Counted from the first letter of the stretch, positions 7,570 to 16,201 are shown. The stretch: 64,000 nt of DNA from Hymenobacter convexus (GCF_030580955.1 NZ_JAUQON010000010.1:62001-126000), one strand, 5' to 3'. Made by a program: numbers and translations. The notes: generated by a model from the sequence alone, not told the origin.

Positions 7570-9402
7570 TTACGGTAAGTCGTACGACATGCCCAGCAGG
7601 GCCGTGCCCCCCAGCAGGTGGCGGATTGAATAGCCGCTGGTCGGCTTGGCCAGCGGCGAGAGCATATAGCTGGCCGTGGGCTGGACCAGCAGCTGCCAGG
7701 GGCCGGCCAGGCGGTAGCGCACCTCCGCCCCCAGGCTGGCAGCCAGGCTGAGGCTGCGGTAGGGACTGCCCGAGGCGCCCCAGGTTTGGGGCTGGCAGGC
7801 GCAGGCCGAGCCCTCGGTGCTGGTGCCGCCGAGGTAAATGGCGGCATCGAAGCCCCCAAGCAGGCCTACCTGCCAGCGCGGGCCCGTGGTCCAGACATAG
7901 CCGGCGCGCAGCGGCACCGTCAGAAAGCGGTAGGTATCGCGCTGGCGGATAGTGGTGCCGCTGGCCCGGCTGAGGCTGTCGAGAAAAGCGAAATCGTAGC
8001 TGGCCCGCGTGATTTGGGCGGCGCTCACCTGCCGCAGGGCCAGCGCGGTGGCGTATTCGGCGTAGCCCAGGCCGGCGCTCACCGTCCAGTGCGGCGTGAG
8101 CGTGCGGCGGATGCTAAGCTGCGCGGCGTACCCCAGGGCGGGGCGCTCCAGCGAGGCCGCAGAGCTGGTGGAGGTGGTCTGAACGCGGTTGATGTTCCCA
8201 TTCGAAAAAACGGGCGCAGCCGTTACCGGCGTCGCCAACGAATTGGTCGTGTAGGAGAGCCCCGAAGCTGTGCCGAGGTGCCGGTACGTCAGGCCCGGGC
8301 CAGCCACCAACTGCACCGCCCACCGCGATACCACCGCGGGCAGCAGGGGCGGCAGGGGAGCTACTTCGACCGGCTGCGGCGTGCGCAGCGCGGCACCGGC
8401 CGGCACTTGTAGGCCGGCCACCCGCAGGGCCAGCCCGTCCCAGGCGCCGGATTGCGCCGCGTCGGACGGAGCTTCTGCCAGGCTTGGCGCAGGAATAACG
8501 GCGGCCGGGCGTGTGCCAGCCTGGCGCTCTGGTGCGGTGCGTGCAACCGCAGAAGCGGCAATTTCTGCTGCATCCGTAGCCGTTGCAGTCACGGAAGCTG
8601 CGGCGGCTGCTTGCGGGCGGCGGGCAGCCACGGCGGGCCGGGAAGCGCGGGCCGCATCCACCGCCGAGACACTGCCCGGGCCGGCCAGCGCCATAGTTGC
8701 CGGGCCAGGGCGCGTGCCCCGCCCGGTGCGAGACCCACGCCGCTGCCGGGCTTCCAAGCCACGCGGTTCAAATCCTGCCAGGGGCAACGCACGATGGCGC
8801 CGCGCAAGGCGGCCAGTTGGCCCGGTCGCCGTCGCTACGGCTGGCGTAACCGATTTAGCTGCCGGACCGGAATTAAATACGCCAGATTTTTGGGAGTTCT
8901 TTAGTGAGGTGTTTGGCTTCAATTTGCTGGCATTCAAATTCGCGTCAGCTATTGTGCGCTGAGTTGCGGCATTCGACGTAGTGCCCGGCGAGGCTGAAGT
9001 CAGAACATCCTGATTTGTCGCATCGCTCGGACCTGGCCCAGCCGGTGCGGGAGTTGGCGCGCTGCCAATGCGTGCCCCTTGCGCGTCGGCTGCGTGCTCT
9101 GAAGTTGAATTTGCTGGAGCTGCTGGCTGTTTTTCCGAAGTACTGGCTCCTTGGGCTACCGTGTCTGGCTTTCCGGCCACACTGCCCGCCCGCTGCCATT
9201 GCCAGGTAGCCAGCGAGGCCACCACGCCCACCAGCAGGAGCAGCACGAGGGCCGCCCGCCAGCGCCGCCGCCGGGGCGCGGCTACCGGCGGCGGCAGCTG
9301 CTGCCGGATGCCGGCCCACATATCGGGCGGCGGCTCCTGGCCGTAGTCGGCCAAGCGCTTGCGCAGGGCTTCGTACAAATCGTCGGGTGTGGGGTCAGAC
9401 AT
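7570..9402 (-). CDS. Anti-sigma-like protein fused to an outer-membrane beta-barrel
   Basis: 610 residues in three parts. Residues 1-45 are cytoplasmic-type (DDLYEALRKRLADYGQ, EPPPDMW), a pattern found at the start of Bacteroidota anti-sigma/barrel proteins. One membrane span (about 49-66) follows an Arg-rich RRRRW. Residues 70-355 are a long Ala/Pro/Ser/Thr linker. Residues 359-610 look like a small PorT-like outer-membrane barrel, with alternating strands and an aromatic C-terminal region ending GMSYDLP. The start overlaps the end of the ECF sigma gene by 8 bases, so the two are translationally linked. By analogy the N-terminus would hold the sigma factor; this is inferred from order and layout. 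Confidence 0.7.
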   Translation of the reverse strand: MSDPTPDDLYEALRKRLADYGQEPPPDMWAGIRQQLPPPVAAPRRRRWRAALVLLLLVGVVASLATWQWQRAGSVAGKPDTVAQGASTSEKQPAAPANSTSEHAADAQGARIGSAPTPAPAGPGPSDATNQDVLTSASPGTTSNAATQRTIADANLNASKLKPNTSLKNSQKSGVFNSGPAAKSVTPAVATATGPTGRLARRHRALPLAGFEPRGLEARQRRGSRTGRGTRPGPATMALAGPGSVSAVDAARASRPAVAARRPQAAAAASVTATATDAAEIAASAVARTAPERQAGTRPAAVIPAPSLAEAPSDAAQSGAWDGLALRVAGLQVPAGAALRTPQPVEVAPLPPLLPAVVSRWAVQLVAGPGLTYRHLGTASGLSYTTNSLATPVTAAPVFSNGNINRVQTTSTSSAASLERPALGYAAQLSIRRTLTPHWTVSAGLGYAEYATALALRQVSAAQITRASYDFAFLDSLSRASGTTIRQRDTYRFLTVPLRAGYVWTTGPRWQVGLLGGFDAAIYLGGTSTEGSACACQPQTWGASGSPYRSLSLAASLGAEVRYRLAGPWQLLVQPTASYMLSPLAKPTSGYSIRHLLGGTALLGMSYDLP

Positions 9403-9988
9403 GGTAATTCGGTGTTTTTAGGCCCGCCAGGCGGGTTTCGAGAAGGCGCCGGGCACGGGCCAGCTGCGATTTGCTGGTGCCTTCGGCGATGCCCAGCAAC
9501 TCGCCGATTTCCTGGTGGGAGTAGCCCTCCACGGCGTAGAGGTTGAGCACGGTGCGGTAGCCGGGTGGCAGCGTGGCCAGCAGGGCCACCAGGTCGTCGG
9601 CGGCCAGCTGGTCCACGGCCGAGGGTTCGGCCGAGGGCAGGCCCTCGGCCAGCTCGTCGAGGGCATCGCCGCTGGGGCCGGGGTGGCGCAGGCGGTATTG
9701 CTCCACGGCGTGCAGCGACGTGGTGACGGCAATGCGGCGCGCCCAGCCCTCAAACGGCCCCTGCCCGCGGTATTGGTCGAGGCGGGTGAAGATTTTAACG
9801 AACGTGTTTTGCAGCGCGTCCTCCGCCTCGGCCCGGTTGGGGCAGTAGCGCAGGCATACGCCCATCAGGTTGTATGACAGCTTTTTGTAGAGCTGGTATT
9901 GTGCCGCCGATTCGCCGCGCCGGCACGCCGCCAGCAGCGCTTCATCGACGGGTACAATGGAAGGCGGCATGTAGAAAGTAGATGGCAA
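9395..9988 (-). CDS. ECF-type RNA polymerase sigma factor
   Basis: 197 residues with sigma region 2 (AEAEDALQNTFVKIFTRLDQYRGQ, split around the DALQ/TFVKIF motif, then GWARRIA) and region 4 helix-turn-helix (YSHQEIGELLGIAEGTSKSQ, then ARARRLLE). This is the usual form in Bacteroidota sigma/anti-sigma pairs. The stop overlaps the next gene by 8 bases. An alternative start at 9970 (MPPSIVPVDEAL) would trim six residues; sequence does not decide. Repeat R3 and the divergent phzF-like gene lie upstream. Confidence 0.85.
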   Translation of the reverse strand: MPSTFYMPPSIVPVDEALLAACRRGESAAQYQLYKKLSYNLMGVCLRYCPNRAEAEDALQNTFVKIFTRLDQYRGQGPFEGWARRIAVTTSLHAVEQYRLRHPGPSGDALDELAEGLPSAEPSAVDQLAADDLVALLATLPPGYRTVLNLYAVEGYSHQEIGELLGIAEGTSKSQLARARRLLETRLAGLKTPNYHV

Positions 9989-10301
9989 AGCCGGCTGTAC
10001 AGGACCTGCTTTGTGGGGGCTTGACCGGCAGCCGGCCGGCGCGGTTGCATTCGTATCGAAGATAATTTGAAATCAGCGGCTGGCTGGTGCTCAAGTGGCA
10101 TACAGAACGCTACAAAGGCGGTCATGCAGAGCGCAGCGAAGCATCTCGCGTGGTGCCACTAATCCATATTATCAGGATTTAGTGATTGCACGCGAGATGC
10201 TTCGCTACGCTCTGCATGACTACCTTTTAAGTCACTGTTGCCAGGCAAGCTGTATTCTTGCCCCAGAAAAACCCGCGAAACCCCGAAACTGCCCCTTCCC
10301 A
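9989..10301. other. Divergent intergenic region with repeat R3
   Basis: About 310 bases between the sigma gene (leftward) and the PhzF gene (rightward). Apart from R3 at 10121-10220, I see no ORF, RNA gene or clear -7 box of the TAnnTTTG kind. Confidence 0.6.
10121..10220. repeat. REP-like inverted repeat R3 (ATGC/GCAT type)
   Basis: Arms 10121-10152 and 10189-10220, 31 of 32 bases matching, with weaker pairing further inward. Inner palindrome ATGC-agagcgcagcgaa-GCAT. It is the only copy in the window between divergent genes, so it sits in a 5' region for both. Confidence 0.93.
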
Positions 10302-11096
10302 ATGCGCTACTTCCACGTCGACGCCTTTGCCCAGACACCCTTCTCCGGCAACCCCGCCGGCGTGTGCCCGCTCGAAGCCTGGCCCGCTGCCGCGCTCATG
10401 CAGCAAATCGCCGCCGAAAACCACCTTGCCGAAACTGCTTTTTTCGTGGCTCGCGCCGGCACGACGGCCGAATACGATATTCGCTGGTTCACGCCCGCCG
10501 TGGAAATCGACTTGTGCGGCCACGCCACCCTGGCCGCCGCCCACGTGCTGTTCACGCACCTGGGCTTCGCCGAACCGCAGGTTACTTTCCACAGCCAGAG
10601 CGGCCCCTTGCGCGTGGCCCGCGAGGCCGACGGCCGCCTCACGCTCGATTTCCCTTCGCGCCCGCCGCAGGAGCTACTCACGCACCCCACCGGCCTAGCC
10701 GACGGCCTGCGCGCCACTCCGCTGCACGTGCTGGCCGCCCGCGACCTGCTGGTCGTCTTCAACACCGAAGCCGAAGTGCAGGCCCTGAAGCCGGACATGG
10801 CCCGCATCGCTGCCCTGGAATACGTAGGCGTCATCGCCACCGCGCCCGGCAGCAATGGTGTCGATTTCGTGTCGCGCTTTTTTGCGCCCCGCGTGGGCGT
10901 GCCCGAAGACCCGGTGACGGGTTCGGCCCACAGCACGCTCATTCCCTTTTGGGCCGAAAAGCTGAGTAAAACCGAGCTGCGCGCCCGCCAGATTTCGCCC
11001 CGCGGCGGTGATTTGTGGTGCCGCCTGCGCGGCGAGAGGGTGGACATCAGCGGCTACGCGGTGACGTATGCGGCGGGGGAAATTATTGTTGGTTAA
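10302..11096 (+). CDS. PhzF family isomerase-like protein
   Basis: 264 residues from ATG at 10302 (MRYFHVDAFAQTPFSGNPAG). Family marks: E44 in NHLAETAFF (the catalytic glutamate of PhzF), DLCGHATLAAAH, and DPVTGSAHSTLIPFW. The fold is two diaminopimelate-epimerase-like halves. PhzF itself isomerises a phenazine precursor, but no phenazine genes are here, so the substrate is unknown. The frame upstream of 10302 runs through repeat R3 and is not coding. Confidence 0.85.
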   Translation: MRYFHVDAFAQTPFSGNPAGVCPLEAWPAAALMQQIAAENHLAETAFFVARAGTTAEYDIRWFTPAVEIDLCGHATLAAAHVLFTHLGFAEPQVTFHSQSGPLRVAREADGRLTLDFPSRPPQELLTHPTGLADGLRATPLHVLAARDLLVVFNTEAEVQALKPDMARIAALEYVGVIATAPGSNGVDFVSRFFAPRVGVPEDPVTGSAHSTLIPFWAEKLSKTELRARQISPRGGDLWCRLRGERVDISGYAVTYAAGEIIVG

Positions 11097-11137
11097 ATTG
11101 CTGATTTGTAATATGATTAAAACTAAATGACTCGCTG

Positions 11138-11881
11138 ATGATGAAAATAGAATACAATAAGCTGCAATCATTTATTGCCATGTTTATTGCTTGGTTTGCG
11201 GGCTACCTCTACTTCGCCATTTACATGGTGCATTTCAGCAATTGGGGTTACGTAACCGATTTTACTCCTATACTTTTTTGGACTGGCCTATTTGCGCTGA
11301 TAAGCGCTTTTGTGTTCGTTCCAATTATTATCAAAAGCTATAATAAAACGCTTCTGGCCCGACAGAAAAAGTTGTTCCCGCTAGCTACAGGTGCGTCCTC
11401 GCAGCTTGTTTTAATGCTTCTATTACTGCCATTTACCAATTTTCGGCCTTTTGAAATAGGCTCGTTCTATTTTGGCTACGCTGGCATTATTGGGTGTGTA
11501 TTTGGGATATTTTACGCCCTATTTCAACATGTCGGGCTATTTGACAACACGAATACGTTGTTGGGAAAGGCGCTAATAATTATTTCACCGGCTTTATTTC
11601 TTGTTTTTTTATTTCAGCTATTTCCTTACGCCAGTCCAACCCTGGCTTACAAGTATTTTGGGGATAGCATCAAAGAAAAAGCAATGTTTTATGTTTTGGG
11701 CAAGTATAAAGTAGGGGATAGAATAACGGACTTAGAAAGTCAGCTTCCGGGACTAACTGGTCAGGCACTGAGGCAGCCGGCCGGTATTGGGATGGCATCT
11801 GGTTCGGGCAACGGTTTTTCCTACGACATCAAATTCGAGAAAGGAACAATTACCGAGCTGGTGATTGATAATAGCAAGTAA
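11138..11881 (+). CDS. AT-rich integral membrane protein, unknown function
   Basis: 247 residues with about five hydrophobic segments between residues 10 and 165 (for example FIAMFIAWFAGYLYFAIYM, and KALIIISPALFLVFLF). The C-terminal 70 residues are soluble and include KYKVGDRITDLESQLPG. The ATG at 11141 is equally possible. Base composition is clearly lower in GC than its neighbours: two sampled 60-base lines give 45% and 37%, against roughly two thirds for flanking genes. That suggests recent acquisition or weak codon adaptation. I do not recognise a family. Confidence 0.6.
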   Translation: MMKIEYNKLQSFIAMFIAWFAGYLYFAIYMVHFSNWGYVTDFTPILFWTGLFALISAFVFVPIIIKSYNKTLLARQKKLFPLATGASSQLVLMLLLLPFTNFRPFEIGSFYFGYAGIIGCVFGIFYALFQHVGLFDNTNTLLGKALIIISPALFLVFLFQLFPYASPTLAYKYFGDSIKEKAMFYVLGKYKVGDRITDLESQLPGLTGQALRQPAGIGMASGSGNGFSYDIKFEKGTITELVIDNSK

Positions 11882-11947
11882 GGCAGTAAGTTCTGCAGTC
11901 ATTGGATAGCAGCAGCTTACGCTTTAGCAGAATTTTGTTGCCGGCGC

Positions 11948-12592
11948 CTACGACTTCGCCGGCGCCTTCTTCTTGCCCGTGCCCGTGCTGGCGCCCAGCC
12001 GCTCAGGGTTTTCGGCCAGGAACTTGCCCCAGCTTTTGCCGCCGCTAGTGGTTACGTTGTTGCCCTTCATGTAGTGGTGGCAGAGGGCCACGGCCAGCGC
12101 ATCGGTGGCATCGAGAAACTTGCTGGCTTCGGCGATGGGGGGCAGGGTGAGCGTCTGGCGCAGCATGTGGGCCACCTGCTCCTTGGTAGCCGAGCCCGAG
12201 CCCGTGACGGACTGCTTCACCTTGGTGGGTGCGTACTCCACGAAGGGAATCTGGCGGGAGAGGGCGGCGGCGATGGCCACGCCCTGCGCCCGACCCAACT
12301 TTAACATGCTCTGTACGTTGACGCCGAAAAACGGGGCTTCGATGGCCAGCTCGTCGGGCAGGTACTCGTCGATGAGCTCGAGCATGCGGTCGAAAATCCG
12401 CTTTAGCTTTACGGCATGGTTAGACCCCAAGGCCTTCATGTTGATGACGTCGTAACACAGCACGTCGACGCGCTGGCCCCGCACCTCAATCAGGGCGTAG
12501 CCCATAATCTGGGTGCCGGGGTCGACGCCCAGAATGATTTTGGGCAGCAGCTCGACGGCGGGAACGGGGCGGGGGCGTTGGGGGGCAGGCAT
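11948..12592 (-). CDS. ruvC: Crossover junction endodeoxyribonuclease RuvC
   Basis: 214 residues. RuvC resolves Holliday junctions made during recombination repair. Catalytic acids are visible: D24 in LGVDPGTQIMG, Glu in AIEAPFFGVN, and the Asp pair in FLDATDALAVALCHH. NVQSMLKLGRAQG is a strong family signature. The C-terminal tail after about residue 180 is longer than usual and Lys/Ala-rich (GTGKKKAPAKS). The ATG at 12592 is preferred to the TTG at 12601, which lies inside the -7 box TAACTTTG. Upstream is the divergent flippase-like gene. Confidence 0.92.
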   Translation of the reverse strand: MPAPQRPRPVPAVELLPKIILGVDPGTQIMGYALIEVRGQRVDVLCYDVINMKALGSNHAVKLKRIFDRMLELIDEYLPDELAIEAPFFGVNVQSMLKLGRAQGVAIAAALSRQIPFVEYAPTKVKQSVTGSGSATKEQVAHMLRQTLTLPPIAEASKFLDATDALAVALCHHYMKGNNVTTSGGKSWGKFLAENPERLGASTGTGKKKAPAKS

Positions 12593-12598
12593 CTCTCG

Positions 12599-12606
12599 CA
12601 AAGTTA
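12599..12606 (-). promoter_or_regulatory. Candidate -7 box for ruvC
   Basis: On the minus strand this reads TAACTTTG, an exact TAnnTTTG match, 6 bases before the ruvC ATG. Confidence 0.5.
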
Positions 12607-12658
12607 CGACCCCAACCAGCCCGGCGCCTCCCCAGGTTCCGCTGCTGAGGCGGCAGCG

Positions 12659-13699
12659 GTGGCGGACTCGTCCGGCCCCGGTTCATCCAAAAAGCCGGGC
12701 GCGCCCGAAACCCGCCGCGCCCGGCAGTGGCGCCGGCTGGTGTTCTGGGGTAAAATCGGCGTCACGCTGCTCACGCTGGGGCTGCTGTACAACAGCATCT
12801 TTGCGGCGTCCGACACGGCGGCGGCCTGGCGGCAGCTGTTGGCGACTACACTCAGCGGGGCCGGTCGCGGGCCGGTGCTGCTGGCGCTGGCCTTGGTGCC
12901 CCTCAACTGGGGCCTGGAGGCTTGGAAATGGTACCGCCTGGCCCGGCACCTGGAGCCCGTCACGTTCGGGCGCAGCTTCCGGGCGGTGCTGGTGGGCCTC
13001 ACGCTGGGTTTTGCCACTCCCAATCGGGTGGGCGACTACGCCGGCCGCATCATCGAGCTGAAAAGCCGCCGGGTGAGTGCGCTGGGGGCCGTTTTTCTGG
13101 GACGCTACTGCCAGCTGGTGGCCACGGTGCTGGCGGGCGTGGCGGGCCTGCTGTATTTCCTGCTGAAGTTTTACCTGGCCGGATACCCGGCTGCTGGGCT
13201 GGGTGTGAGCGTGTCGGCGGTGCTGCTGGGCGGGCTGGTGCTGGTGCCGCTGTACCGGTCGCGGCTGCTACTGGCGGCGCTGGGGCTGTGGCGGCCGTTG
13301 CGGCGGTTTCGGCCGGCGCTGGCCATCATGCCCACCTACCCGGCCCGGGCCCTGACGGCGGTGCTGGCCATTTCGGGGCTGCGCTACGGGGTGTTTTGCG
13401 CGCAGTTTCTGCTGCTGCTGGGGGCCTATGGCGTGGGCAGCCCGTTGGGGCCCGGGTTGGCTGCCGTGGCGGGCACGTTTCTGCTGAAGTCGCTGGTGCC
13501 CTCGCTCAATGCCCTGGCCGATGTGGGCGTGCGCGAGCTGTCGGCCACGCACCTGTTTGGGCTGCTGGGCCAGCCGGCGCTGCCGGTGCTTTCGGCCAGC
13601 CTCAGCCTGTGGGTCATCAACATTGCCCTGCCCAGCGCGGCCGGCCTGCTGCTGGTGCCGGGCCTGCGGGTGCTGCGCTCAACGCGCGCCGGCCGATGA
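12659..13699 (+). CDS. YbhN/LPG-synthase-TM-like flippase family protein
   Basis: About 346 residues with seven or eight hydrophobic segments. Family marks are GLEAWKWYRLA, GFATPNRVGDYAGRI and SLNALADVGVRELSA, as in the lysylphosphatidylglycerol synthase transmembrane family (UPF0104/YbhN). These proteins are thought to move or modify lipids. The start is uncertain: no ATG exists in the open frame, and GTG at 12659 or GTG at 12740 are candidates. Its stop overlaps the ATG of the GT2 gene (ATGA), so the pair is translationally coupled and probably serves one glycolipid pathway. Confidence 0.7.
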   Translation: MADSSGPGSSKKPGAPETRRARQWRRLVFWGKIGVTLLTLGLLYNSIFAASDTAAAWRQLLATTLSGAGRGPVLLALALVPLNWGLEAWKWYRLARHLEPVTFGRSFRAVLVGLTLGFATPNRVGDYAGRIIELKSRRVSALGAVFLGRYCQLVATVLAGVAGLLYFLLKFYLAGYPAAGLGVSVSAVLLGGLVLVPLYRSRLLLAALGLWRPLRRFRPALAIMPTYPARALTAVLAISGLRYGVFCAQFLLLLGAYGVGSPLGPGLAAVAGTFLLKSLVPSLNALADVGVRELSATHLFGLLGQPALPVLSASLSLWVINIALPSAAGLLLVPGLRVLRSTRAGR

Positions 13700-14946
13700 T
13701 GGGCGCGGGCGTGGCGCTGCTGATGCTGCCGGCGCTGTATGCGGGCCTTATGGTGTGGCTGCGCGGCGGCTGGCAACGCAACCTCACGAAACCCCTCCGG
13801 GGCCCGGCCCCCCTCTCCAAAGAAGAGGGGGAAGCAATGGCGGAACGAACGGAAATGATGGGACCCAAAAAGGACTTGTCTGGCATCCGCTCTTTTTTGG
13901 AGAGGGAACCGGGGGGGGAGGTTGGGCTGAATGGGCCGTTGTTCTCCATTCTTATCGCCGCCCGCAACGAAGCCGCCGCGTTGCCCCAGCTACTGCGCGA
14001 CCTCGCGGCCCAAACCTTGCCGGCCGCGCAGTTCGAAGTCCTCATCGCCGACGACCATTCCACCGATGCCACCGCTGCCCTGGTAGCTGCCGCCGCCGCT
14101 GCTTCAGCGTTTTCACTGCGGCTCATCGCCCTGCCCGCCGCCGAAACCGGCAAAAAAGCCGCCCTGCAAGCCGCTCTGAAAGCCGCCCGTGCCCCTTGGC
14201 TGGTGTGCACCGACGCCGACTGCCGCCTCGGTCCCGGCTGGCTGGCGGCCTACGCCGCGCTCATCTACCAAAAACCAGCGGTCAATTTCATCAGCGGGCC
14301 AGTGCTGCTCACGGGGCCCGATACGTTGTTCGCCCAGCTCATGGGGCTGGAATTTGCCGGGCTGGTGGGCGTGGGTGCCGCCTGTCTGGTTCGCCAGCAG
14401 CCCACCATGTGCAACGGCGCCAATCTGGCCTACCGCCGCGCCACCTTTGAGGCCGTGGGCGGCTTTGCCGATAATGCTCATTTGGCCAGCGGCGACGATG
14501 AGTTTCTGCTCCACAAAATCCACGCGGCCTTTCCCGGCACCGCGCATTTTCTGGCCGATGGGGCGGCCGTTGTGCACACGGCCGCGCCGCCTACGCTACG
14601 AGCGTTGCTGCGGCAGCGGGTGCGCTGGGCCAGCAAGTGGCGGCACTACCAAAGCCCGGCCTCGCGCCGCCTGGCCCTGCTGGTGCTGGGGGCCAACGTG
14701 GCGCTGGCCGTCGGGGCAGGGGCGGGGCTGGTGTGGCCGGCGCTCTGGCCCTGGGTGCTGGCGGCCTGGGCGCTCAAGCTGGGCGGCGATGTGTGGTTTA
14801 TGGCGCCGGTGCTGCGGTTTCTAGGGCGGCGGAAGTGGCTGCCGCTGCTGCCGCTGCTGCAGGTGCTGTACGCGCCGTATGCGCTGGGCGTGGGCGTGGC
14901 CGGGCTGCGCGGCGGCTATGAGTGGAAGGGGCGGACGGTGAAGTAG
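13696..14946 (+). CDS. Membrane GT2 family glycosyltransferase with unusual linker
   Basis: 416 residues. There is one N-terminal membrane span (residues about 5-20), a linker of about 55 residues, a GT-A domain from about residue 78 (FSILIAARNEAAALP, IADDHSTDATA, VCTDADCRLG), an acceptor-side GDDEFLL, and QRVRWASKW, the QxxRW-type motif of processive GT2 enzymes. About four C-terminal spans follow. The ATG overlaps the stop of the flippase-like gene. Most of the linker is encoded by a palindromic element at 13789-13917, which is normally an intergenic type of sequence. The paralogue at 26959 has a much shorter linker. Confidence 0.8.
   Translation: MMGAGVALLMLPALYAGLMVWLRGGWQRNLTKPLRGPAPLSKEEGEAMAERTEMMGPKKDLSGIRSFLEREPGGEVGLNGPLFSILIAARNEAAALPQLLRDLAAQTLPAAQFEVLIADDHSTDATAALVAAAAAASAFSLRLIALPAAETGKKAALQAALKAARAPWLVCTDADCRLGPGWLAAYAALIYQKPAVNFISGPVLLTGPDTLFAQLMGLEFAGLVGVGAACLVRQQPTMCNGANLAYRRATFEAVGGFADNAHLASGDDEFLLHKIHAAFPGTAHFLADGAAVVHTAAPPTLRALLRQRVRWASKWRHYQSPASRRLALLVLGANVALAVGAGAGLVWPALWPWVLAAWALKLGGDVWFMAPVLRFLGRRKWLPLLPLLQVLYAPYALGVGVAGLRGGYEWKGRTVK
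13789..13917. repeat. Imperfect palindromic element inside a coding sequence
   Basis: The left side (ACCCCTCCGGGGCCCGG, then CCCTCTCCAAAGAAG) is mirrored by the right side (CTTTTTTGGAGAGGG, then AACCGGGGGGGAGGT). The core 15-base arms pair almost fully. It is read in frame by the GT2 gene and encodes the linker between its first span and catalytic domain. Confidence 0.7.
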
Positions 14947-14997
14947 TTATACGACTCAGAAAAGCGCCAAAAAAAACGCCTCGGGGGCCTTGGATGG

Positions 14998-15005
14998 TAA
15001 ATTTG
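14998..15005 (+). promoter_or_regulatory. Candidate -7 box for the cytochrome c gene
   Basis: TAAATTTG, an exact TAnnTTTG match, 34 bases before the ATG at 15040. No clear TTG is seen at -33. Confidence 0.45.
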
Positions 15006-15039
15006 CCGCATATATATTCCATCTCAACCCCCGGTACTC

Positions 15040-15567
15040 ATGCGGTTCAATTCGGTTGGTTTCGCCCTTTCGGTGGGCATGGCGTTGATAGTCGTGCTGA
15101 TTGGTTTCACCCTGCTAAGCGCCGCGGGGCTGGCCGGCTTCGCGGCCGAAGACGTGGCCCGGGCCAATGAGCCCGGCATGCCGCAAACGCGCCAAGTGTC
15201 TGCTACGAAAGCTAGTTCGCCGAATCCCGCCGCGTCGCCCGAAGAAGCGGCCGCCATTGCTGCCGGCGATGCCCTGTTTAAAGGAAACTGCGCCCAGTGC
15301 CACGCCGTGAACGAGCAGGTGGTGGGCCCGGCCCTGGCCGGCATCAGCCAGCGCCGGCCGATGAGCTGGCTGTTGCCGTGGGTGAAAAATTCTAGCAAAG
15401 TGGTGGCCAGCGGCGACGACTACGCCGTGGCGTTGTTCAACAAATACAACAAGCAGCAAATGCCATCCTTTGCGCTGTCGGACAAGGAAATAGCCTCCAT
15501 CGTGGCCTACGTCAAGTCTCAGGAAGGAGCCGCCGTGCCCACGGCCGGCGGTATTGCAGCTCGATAG
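15040..15567 (+). CDS. Membrane-anchored class I cytochrome c
   Basis: 175 residues. An N-terminal hydrophobic segment (about 8-34) acts as signal or anchor. A Pro/Ala linker follows, then a single haem domain with C84-x2-C87-H88 (NCAQCHAVN) and a distal ligand M141 in KQQMPSF. It would carry electrons on the periplasmic face. No oxidase or other redox gene is adjacent. A -7 box lies upstream. The following 130 bases to the next gene hold nothing I can name. Confidence 0.85.
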   Translation: MRFNSVGFALSVGMALIVVLIGFTLLSAAGLAGFAAEDVARANEPGMPQTRQVSATKASSPNPAASPEEAAAIAAGDALFKGNCAQCHAVNEQVVGPALAGISQRRPMSWLLPWVKNSSKVVASGDDYAVALFNKYNKQQMPSFALSDKEIASIVAYVKSQEGAAVPTAGGIAAR

Positions 15568-15697
15568 TCAGCCAGATTGGCCATCCGACTGACGATGGAC
15601 TTTCGCCCTCAAAATTTTACACAAAGCTTGATGGGTTGAGTCCGTCGGGACCTACTCGGGGGGATTGCACCAGCTGGCGCCTCCGTCGCAGCAACAG

Positions 15698-16201
15698 CTA
15701 CGCGGCAGCGGCAGTCATCATGGTGAGATAATAGTTGGCGCAATGAATGGCCGTCAGGAGCAGCAGTTCTTTGCCAGGCAGCTGCTCAAGCGCATCGGAG
15801 GCCACCAATTCGTAGTCGAAATTCAGCCGGGTCCATTTGAAGTCGGGCGCAAGGCTTAGCAACTCCGTTTCTTCCCCGTGAAGGAGAACAAAGGTGCTTC
15901 TCAGCAACCCTTTCTGCTTGAGAATGTAGTAATCCTCCTGGCCCCCGAAGAGGGTGCGAATCAGGATTTGCCCTTTCCAATTCATCTTAAAATCGAGTAA
16001 CACCTGCTCCTGCTGGTCTTTCACTTCAATTGTGGTGCCCCAAAAGCCTTTGGGTTGTACTGCGTACCGGTGGTGGTTCGCTAAAATGATTTCGGCCTTG
16101 AAGGAAAACCAGCTCTCGTACTCCAGCAAGCCTATTTCGGTGTCGGCCTGCGTCAGCTTGAAATGCTTTGAGTCGAGCGATTTTGCCTGATAATTTTTCA
16201 T
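15698..16201 (-). CDS. Conserved hypothetical, possibly LURP-one/tubby-like fold
   Basis: 167 residues from MKNYQAKSLDSKHFKL. No signal peptide or membrane span. The protein is built from short alternating strands (FKAEIILANHHRYAV, FWGTTIEVKDQQEQV, LLDFKMNWKGQILIRT). That rhythm recalls LURP-one/tubby-type beta barrels, but the similarity is by eye only. The first ATG of the open frame (16285) would add 28 residues rich in Arg; the inner ATG is preferred. Function unknown. Confidence 0.55.
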   Translation of the reverse strand: MKNYQAKSLDSKHFKLTQADTEIGLLEYESWFSFKAEIILANHHRYAVQPKGFWGTTIEVKDQQEQVLLDFKMNWKGQILIRTLFGGQEDYYILKQKGLLRSTFVLLHGEETELLSLAPDFKWTRLNFDYELVASDALEQLPGKELLLLTAIHCANYYLTMMTAAAA

